Assembly: GCA_050260355.1 (NCBI GenBank)
Contig: JBLNBZ010000034.1
Coordinates: 1 to 11,327, forward strand
Origin: CADEFX01 sp050260355
GTDB taxonomy: Bacteria; Pseudomonadota; Alphaproteobacteria; Rhizobiales; Hyphomicrobiaceae
Direction: 5' to 3'
Length of the DNA: 11,327 nucleotides
Shown here: one piece after another, positions 7,680 through 11,327 of the stretch
Position numbering within the stretch: position 1 is the stretch's first letter
How the letters are laid out: each line of letters starts with the position of its first letter
Notes under the pieces: model-generated
Told to the model about the DNA's origin: nothing
What the model saw: only the letters and a program-made list of their open reading frames with translations
Database searches by the model: none
Translations under genes and position numbers: made by a program

Positions 7680-7697
7680 CCATCCGGAGAACGAGCC

Positions 7698-8096
7698 ATG
7701 CCTGCCGCACTCAAACAACGCCGGTCCTTGCATCAGAACAGCATGGCCGCGGGCATGCGCGCGTTTTTCGCCATCGCGGATAAATGGCGCCTTTCCAACG
7801 ACGAGGCGATGATCCTGCTGGGCCGCCCCGGCCGCACCAGGTTCTACGCGTGGAAGAAGGGCGAGGTCGGCGAGATCAACGATCTCGATCTGGCGAGCCG
7901 GATCAGCTACGTGCTCGGCATCTTCAAGGGGCTGGAGACGCTGTATCAGCGTCCCGAGATGGCCGATGCGTGGGTGCGCCAGCCCAATGCCGCGTTCGGC
8001 GGCCAGTCGGCGCTCGACAGAATGCTGGGCGGCCAGATGGTCGATCTGGCGAGCGTGAGGGATTACCTCGACAGCGTCGCGGCGAGCGGCTGGTGA
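7698..8096 (+). CDS. Xre/MbcA/ParS-type antitoxin (DUF2384 C-terminal domain)
   Basis: A 132-residue antitoxin of a RES/Xre type II toxin-antitoxin system. The middle part (about 33-73) is a divergent helix-turn-helix: LSNDEAMILLGRPGRTRFYAW followed by DLDLASRISYVLGIFKGL. The C-terminal part carries the diagnostic DUF2384 pattern AWVRQPNAAFGGQSALDRML (91-110), followed by VRDYLDSV (120-127). In the family this domain caps the RES active site and the helix-turn-helix binds the operon promoter. The ATG at 7698 has a GGAGA site seven bases upstream, which settles the start. The stop codon overlaps the GTG of the toxin gene, the tight coupling usual for these pairs. The stability of the antitoxin and its own DNA target are not visible, but the GTACT repeats just upstream are the natural candidate. 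Confidence 0.9.
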   Translation: MPAALKQRRSLHQNSMAAGMRAFFAIADKWRLSNDEAMILLGRPGRTRFYAWKKGEVGEINDLDLASRISYVLGIFKGLETLYQRPEMADAWVRQPNAAFGGQSALDRMLGGQMVDLASVRDYLDSVAASGW

Positions 8097-8830
8097 AGAA
8101 GCCCCGCGGCCCCGCCATAGACGCGGCAACCGTCGCGCAGATCGCTGTGCGCCGCGTGCGCTGGAAGTCGACGTTCCGGCTCGTGCCGGTGCGCTATCCT
8201 CCCATCTCGTTCTTCGAGCGTATCGCCGATCCCGCCGACTGGGACGCGCTCTACGAGCTCGAGGCGCTGACCAATCCCAGGCTCCGGCAGGAGGTCGGGC
8301 AGATCAGCATCGTTCCGGCCGAGCGGCGCGTGTCGGGCCCCGGCGCATCGGTGGTCATGGCGCCCTTCACGCACGTCAGTCCGCGCAGGCCGACGCGGTT
8401 CTCCGCCGGAGAATATGGGGTCTACTACGCGGGGCGCATGTTCGAGACGGCGTTGCGCGAGGTCGCCTTCCACATGGGCCGCTTCTATGCGTGCACGAAC
8501 GATGCGCCGCATCAGGAGGCGTATCAGACCTACAAGGGCAGCTTCGACCGCGCGATGCACGACTTGCGCGGCGGCGCCTACAAGGCGTTTCTCGATCCCG
8601 ATCCCGCCAACTACGGTCCGCCCCAAGAGCTGGCGCGACAGCTTCGCCAATCCGGCAGCAACGGCATCGTCTATCCGAGCGTGCGTCACGCAGGCGGCGA
8701 ATGCATCGCCGTGTTCTGGCCCGATCTGGTGCCGCGCCCCATACAGACCAAGAAAATCACCTTGAAGTGGGACGGCACGGCGATCAGCCAGTGGTACGAC
8801 CACGAGACGGACAGGTGGTCGCCGCTCTAG
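8093..8830 (+). CDS. RES-domain toxin (predicted NAD+-degrading)
   Basis: A 245-residue protein starting at GTG 8093, inside the antitoxin stop (GTGA, four-base overlap). This start matches the family's operon structure, although no good ribosome binding site is seen, so translation is probably coupled. The RES signature is intact: Arg102 in PTRFSAGE, Tyr112 in VYYAG, Glu123 in TALREVAFH and Ser196 in GIVYPSVRH. The spacings (10, 11 and 73 residues) are as I recall them for characterised RES toxins such as ParT. Characterised members degrade NAD+ or ADP-ribosylate a metabolic enzyme, stopping growth. The roughly 100 residues before the catalytic Arg are longer than in minimal RES toxins. All key residues are present, so the gene looks active. 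It is flanked by inverted REP-like hairpins. Confidence 0.92.
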   Translation: MKKPRGPAIDAATVAQIAVRRVRWKSTFRLVPVRYPPISFFERIADPADWDALYELEALTNPRLRQEVGQISIVPAERRVSGPGASVVMAPFTHVSPRRPTRFSAGEYGVYYAGRMFETALREVAFHMGRFYACTNDAPHQEAYQTYKGSFDRAMHDLRGGAYKAFLDPDPANYGPPQELARQLRQSGSNGIVYPSVRHAGGECIAVFWPDLVPRPIQTKKITLKWDGTAISQWYDHETDRWSPL

Positions 8831-8843
8831 CCGCATTCCGATC

Positions 8844-8865
8844 GACCCGAGCCTCGGGGGTCTTT
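8844..8865 (+). terminator. Possible weak terminator after the toxin gene
   Basis: GACCC (8844-8848) can pair with GGGTC (8858-8862), followed by only three T residues. It sits 14 bases after the toxin stop codon. The short stem and short T-run make this doubtful; the larger REP-like hairpin downstream may do the job instead. Confidence 0.25.
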
Positions 8866-8908
8866 CCCGCCGATGAGGGCCACGGGTGGAGCGACTGCGT
8901 GATCACGA

Positions 8909-8968
8909 CCGGGGAAGGTCCCGGATAGCCGCGTCAAGACGCGGCTTCCCGGATCGCGGAGGGAGGGG
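8909..8968. repeat. REP-like hairpin, right copy (inverted)
   Basis: This is an inverted copy of the unit at 7575-7634. It contains GGATAGCCGCG, a short loop and CGCGGCTTCC, flanked by GGTCCC and GGGAGGGG. About four fifths of positions agree when one copy is reverse-complemented and aligned by eye. It lies between the convergent toxin and ppk2 genes, where its hairpin could serve both transcripts as an end signal. Confidence 0.75.
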
Positions 8969-8974
8969 TTGCTC

Positions 8975-9862
8975 TCAACGCGCGCCGAAGAACTCGGGGC
9001 CGGAGCCGACGATCTTCGGATCGGGCGTGCCGACGGCCTTGCTGCTCTTGCCCTCGTAGTCGAGCGCGGAAAGCACCGTGCGCAAGGCCTCGAGGCGCGT
9101 GCGCCGCTTGTCGTTGGCGCGCAGCACGGTCCAGGGTGCGGCCGCGGTGTGCGTGAAGCGGAAGATGTCGTCCTTGGCCTTGGTGTACTCGTCCCATTTG
9201 TCGATGGCGGCCAGGTCGATCTCGGTGATCTTCCATTGCCGTAGCGGATCGTGCCGGCGCCGGTGAAAGCGCTTGAGCTGCATCTCGCGGCCGATGTCGA
9301 GATAGAGCTTGAACAGCTTGATGCCGTCGCGCACCTGCAGCTCCTCGAACTGGGGCGCATCACGCAAGAAATCGGCGAGCTGATCCTCGGTGCAGAAGCC
9401 CATCACGCGCTCGACGCCGGCGCGGTTGTACCAGGAGCGGTCGAACATCACGATCTCGCTCGCGCTCGGCATCTGCGAGACATAGCGCTGAAAGTACCAT
9501 TGGCCAGCCTCCTGCTCCGTGGGCTTGGGCAGAGCCACCACGCGGGCGCGGCGCGGATTGAGATGAGCCGAGAAGCGGGCGATGGTGCCGCCTTTGCCTG
9601 CGGCGTCCCGCCCTTCGAACAGGATGACCAGCCGTCCCTTCTGCTTCTGCAACGAGGCATGCAGCTTGACGAGCTCGATCTGAAGGCGCTGGAGCTCCTC
9701 CTCGTAGTCCTTGCGCTTTAGCTTTTCATCGTACGGATAGCCGCCGCTGGTGAGCGCGGCCTCCTCGATCCATTTCGGCAGCTCGGGATCATCCAAGTCG
9801 AATTTCCCCGCCGCGGACGGCTTGGCCGTGGGCTTCGATCGCGTCTTTGCGGGCTTGTTCAT
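8975..9862 (-). CDS. ppk2: Polyphosphate kinase 2 (PPK2 family)
   Basis: A 295-residue cytosolic enzyme that transfers phosphate between polyphosphate and nucleotides, typically making ATP or GTP from the diphosphate. The Walker A motif GRDAAGKGG (84-92, Lys90) is preceded by RLVILFE. Walker B with the family's FDRSWYNRAGVERVMGF stretch covers 140-156 (Asp141, Arg142), and the LYLDIGREMQLKRFHRRRHDPL lid region lies around 187-207. The KWDEYTKAKDDIFRFTHT segment (222-239) and PWTVLRANDKRRTRLEALR (243-261) complete the family pattern. The length and single kinase domain fit one-domain PPK2 enzymes. A lysine-rich, disordered N-terminal tail (1-20) precedes the fold. The ATG at 9862 has only a poor ribosome binding site. 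The upstream gene gcrA ends in an intrinsic terminator, so ppk2 should have its own promoter between 9863 and 9928, though I cannot pick one out. The preferred nucleotide is not readable from sequence. Confidence 0.95.
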   Translation of the reverse strand: MNKPAKTRSKPTAKPSAAGKFDLDDPELPKWIEEAALTSGGYPYDEKLKRKDYEEELQRLQIELVKLHASLQKQKGRLVILFEGRDAAGKGGTIARFSAHLNPRRARVVALPKPTEQEAGQWYFQRYVSQMPSASEIVMFDRSWYNRAGVERVMGFCTEDQLADFLRDAPQFEELQVRDGIKLFKLYLDIGREMQLKRFHRRRHDPLRQWKITEIDLAAIDKWDEYTKAKDDIFRFTHTAAAPWTVLRANDKRRTRLEALRTVLSALDYEGKSSKAVGTPDPKIVGSGPEFFGAR

Positions 9863-9928
9863 GCATCAACCGGTGGAGAGGACAGCGAATGGCCAACTCT
9901 GCCGGGCAAAATCGATCCTGTCCCGTCC

Positions 9929-9972
9929 AAAAAAAGAGGACCGGAAGCAGTCCCCCGCGCTTCCGGTCCTCT
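9929..9972 (-). terminator. Intrinsic terminator of gcrA
   Basis: A perfect 14-base inverted repeat (AGAGGACCGGAAGC at 9935-9948, its complement at 9959-9972) with a 10-base loop is followed on the minus strand by seven T residues (9935-9929). This is a textbook rho-independent terminator about 55 bases after the gcrA stop. It separates gcrA from ppk2. Confidence 0.92.
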
Positions 9973-10026
9973 CCCCCGCTGCCTTGCCACGACCCTCGTG
10001 GGCAAAGCGTAACCTTTAGAACAGGC

Positions 10027-10569
10027 TCACGCGCTCGCCGCCTCCTTGGCGACGGTCGGAGCGAGCACCGGCTCGCTGACCTCGCGCTCGCGGCGGCGCG
10101 GCTGCGGCGGCTGGAACGCGCGCCGCGCATGAAATTCGCAATAGGGCAGGCCAACCACCTTCTTCTTTCCGCAGAAGTGGAACTCGTTCTCTTGTGGATC
10201 CCCGATCGGCCAGCGGCAATCGCACTCGGTCAGCGTTTCGATGGACCGCCGTTCGGCCGGCGGGATCACCAGCTCCTCGACCGGCGGCACGTAAGGCTCG
10301 CTGTCCGCCTGGTAGAGCGCGCGCAACGCCGTATTGCCGACGGGGGCGTAACGCGGTTTGGCCAGCCGCTTGGCCGCAGCGGCGCGGGGTCGCGGGCGGT
10401 GACTTTTCATCCTGGACGTGGTGGCGCGGCCCGACAGTCCGAGCCGGTGCACCTTGCCGATCACGGCATTGCGCGTCACCTGGCCGAGGCGCCCTGCGAT
10501 CTGGCTTGCGCTCAGACCTTCGGCCCAGAGCTTCTTCAGCAGTTCGACCCGCTCGTCATTCCAACCCAT
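10027..10569 (-). CDS. gcrA: GcrA cell cycle regulator
   Basis: A 180-residue transcription factor that works with sigma-70 RNA polymerase at promoters containing CcrM-methylated GANTC sites and controls alphaproteobacterial cell-cycle genes. The N-terminus MGWNDERVELLKKLWAEGLS (1-20), then SASQIAGRLG and VTRNAVIGKVHRLGLSGR (31-48), is the hallmark GcrA DNA-binding helix-turn-helix. A basic, low-complexity linker (about 49-75) leads to the C-terminal sigma-interacting domain, CDCRWPIGDP (116-125), FHFCG (130-134) and PYCEFHARRAFQP (142-154). Cys116, Cys118, Cys133, Cys144 and His147 form a zinc-like set. The open frame extends to 10620, but the conserved MGWNDER start with a GGAG site at 10576-10579, six bases upstream, fixes the start at 10569. 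The gene is single-copy and essential or near-essential in relatives, which makes it a core-genome anchor here. A GANTC site lies at 10613-10617, upstream of the start. Confidence 0.96.
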   Translation of the reverse strand: MGWNDERVELLKKLWAEGLSASQIAGRLGQVTRNAVIGKVHRLGLSGRATTSRMKSHRPRPRAAAAKRLAKPRYAPVGNTALRALYQADSEPYVPPVEELVIPPAERRSIETLTECDCRWPIGDPQENEFHFCGKKKVVGLPYCEFHARRAFQPPQPRRREREVSEPVLAPTVAKEAASA

Positions 10570-11081
10570 TGCCGTCTCCATGCAACACTGCGGCATGGCT
10601 CCGCTCGACGCAGAGTCCACCCTCTCCGGCCGAGCTCGTCAGGCGTGGTGCGAACGCGAGAAAACGCGCTCAGCAACCCGACCTGGGACCGACCATGCAC
10701 ACACACACTGATTGGGATTACGCGAAGACTTGAGACGCGAAACGCTGGCGGCGCGCGCAGACACAAGGCGCCAACTCAACGCTCGACAGCGACCAAGAAA
10801 AAAGCTGCCGAGTCAGGCCCGTACGAGGCAGCTGCAACACCGCAGCTTGAAGCGGCCCGACGGGGGAGAACCTACAATACCTAGACTTGGCCCGACAAGC
10901 TGATGCTCGCTGCGGCAACGCCATCGCGCGGGACACGTTGCCGAAGAGACACAATTTTGATTCACGACACGGTGATTTGCCAACTGCGTCGCGGCTTGCC
11001 GCGGCGTCGGCAATGGGCACCACACGCGAGCGCGCTCGTCATGCGCGGGCGTCGGCGTGTGCACGCTCGCTCAATCGCCCC
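10570..11081. other. Non-coding region upstream of gcrA
   Basis: About 510 bases without a convincing gene; the open frames seen here have no ribosome binding site or family pattern. It holds the presumed gcrA promoter (no clear -35/-10 found), an ACACAC tract near 10698-10708, three GANTC sites (10613-10617, 10810-10814 and 10959-10963) and the minus-strand hairpin set at 10798-10848. On the plus strand, TACAAT at 10872-10877 resembles a -10 box but has no -35 box at normal spacing. Confidence 0.5.
10798..10848 (-). promoter_or_regulatory. Attenuator-like pair of competing hairpins
   Basis: Read on the minus strand, AGCTGC (10847-10842) can pair with GCAGCT (10835-10830) around a 6-base loop. 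Alternatively GGCAGCT's complement at 10833-10827 can pair with GGCAGCT (10809-10803), which runs into T residues (10803-10798). The two structures share the middle segment and exclude each other, as in an antiterminator/terminator switch. The position is about 230 bases upstream of gcrA on its strand. No transcript is known, so either a leader control or the end of a small RNA is possible. Confidence 0.35.
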
Positions 11082-11317
11082 CGGAAAGACCCCGGCTATT
11101 GCGCGCCAGAGGCGCGATGGCCGGGGACGCAAGACCGGAGGCGAGGATGTACTTGTTGGCGCCGCCACGCATCGCGCGTCGTCCGGCGACACAAGACTTG
11201 AGGGTTGCGGGAGTATCGGCGTCGCCAAGCACAGCCGCCCCGCAAATGTCATCCTCGGGCTCGGCCCGAGGATCCATCTCTCCACGAGCGCACGTCCCTA
11301 GATTAGGACAACCACCC
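11082..11317. repeat. Dispersed palindromic repeat, long copy
   Basis: Same orientation and ends as the element at 7407-7574. The left hairpin lies at 11090-11126, the 10-base-pair hairpin at 11251-11273 is identical to that of the other copy, and the end is a GTCC-GGAC palindrome near 11294-11309. It carries an additional segment of about 62 bases (11136-11197) bounded by two CAAGAC hexamers (11130-11135 and 11192-11197). The window stops ten bases after this copy. Confidence 0.85.
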
Positions 11318-11327
11318 TCCTCTTGCG

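Noticed and set aside
7784..8092. N-terminal extension of the toxin frame reaching back to 7784
   Set aside because: It overlaps the antitoxin gene and reads as Arg-rich shadow sequence; GTG at 8093 overlapping the antitoxin stop is the expected start.
10570..10620. Upstream extension of gcrA to an ATG at 10620
   Set aside because: The conserved family start MGWNDER with a proper ribosome binding site is at 10569.
10813..11301. Several short open frames on both strands, including ones giving NVILGLGPRIHLS
   Set aside because: They lack ribosome binding sites and cross the dispersed repeat; this peptide is a well-known artefact of such repeats.
1..11327. Search for CRISPR arrays, tRNA or rRNA genes, insertion sequences and integrase genes
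   Set aside because: No regularly spaced repeats, no tRNA-like cloverleaf or T-loop sequence, and no transposase or integrase motif were seen; the low-GC cassette has no recognisable att repeats at its edges.

Overview
The window looks like chromosomal DNA from a high-GC alphaproteobacterium, most likely Hyphomicrobiales (Rhizobiales). The strongest evidence is a clear gcrA gene, a cell-cycle regulator confined to Alphaproteobacteria. High-GC genes and dispersed palindromic repeats carrying the familiar spurious 'VILGLGPRIH' translation fit this. Genus cannot be fixed from sequence alone.

Layout, left to right. (1) 168-2220, plus strand: a CaiB/BaiF-type CoA-transferase, then 28 bases later an exported metallo-beta-lactamase-fold protein, probably one operon. 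(2) 2494-5947, plus strand: a four-helix membrane protein overlapping by 11 bases a 769-residue protein with no function I recognise. This pair is visibly lower in GC than both sides (hand counts of single 60-base lines: 52-58% against 70-72%) and is the best candidate for an undescribed system. (3) 6110-7279, minus strand: a YqjM-type Old Yellow Enzyme with a plausible promoter. (4) 7407-7634: a dispersed palindromic repeat abutting a REP-like hairpin. (5) 7698-8830, plus strand: an Xre/MbcA/ParS-type antitoxin and a RES-domain toxin overlapping by four bases. An inverted copy of the REP-like hairpin lies beyond the toxin, so the toxin-antitoxin pair sits between inverted repeats. (6) 8975-10569, minus strand: gcrA, a strong intrinsic terminator, then a polyphosphate kinase 2. 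(7) 10570-11327: no convincing gene, an attenuator-like hairpin set on the minus strand, and a second, longer copy of the dispersed repeat running almost to the window end.

The genes do not form one pathway. Housekeeping and catabolic genes (CoA-transferase, ene-reductase, ppk2, gcrA) are interspersed with two accessory cassettes: the low-GC membrane/cytosolic pair and the RES toxin-antitoxin pair. The RES toxin is expected to deplete NAD+, and the antitoxin to neutralise it and repress the shared promoter. gcrA and ppk2 are neighbours on one strand but appear transcriptionally separated by the terminator.
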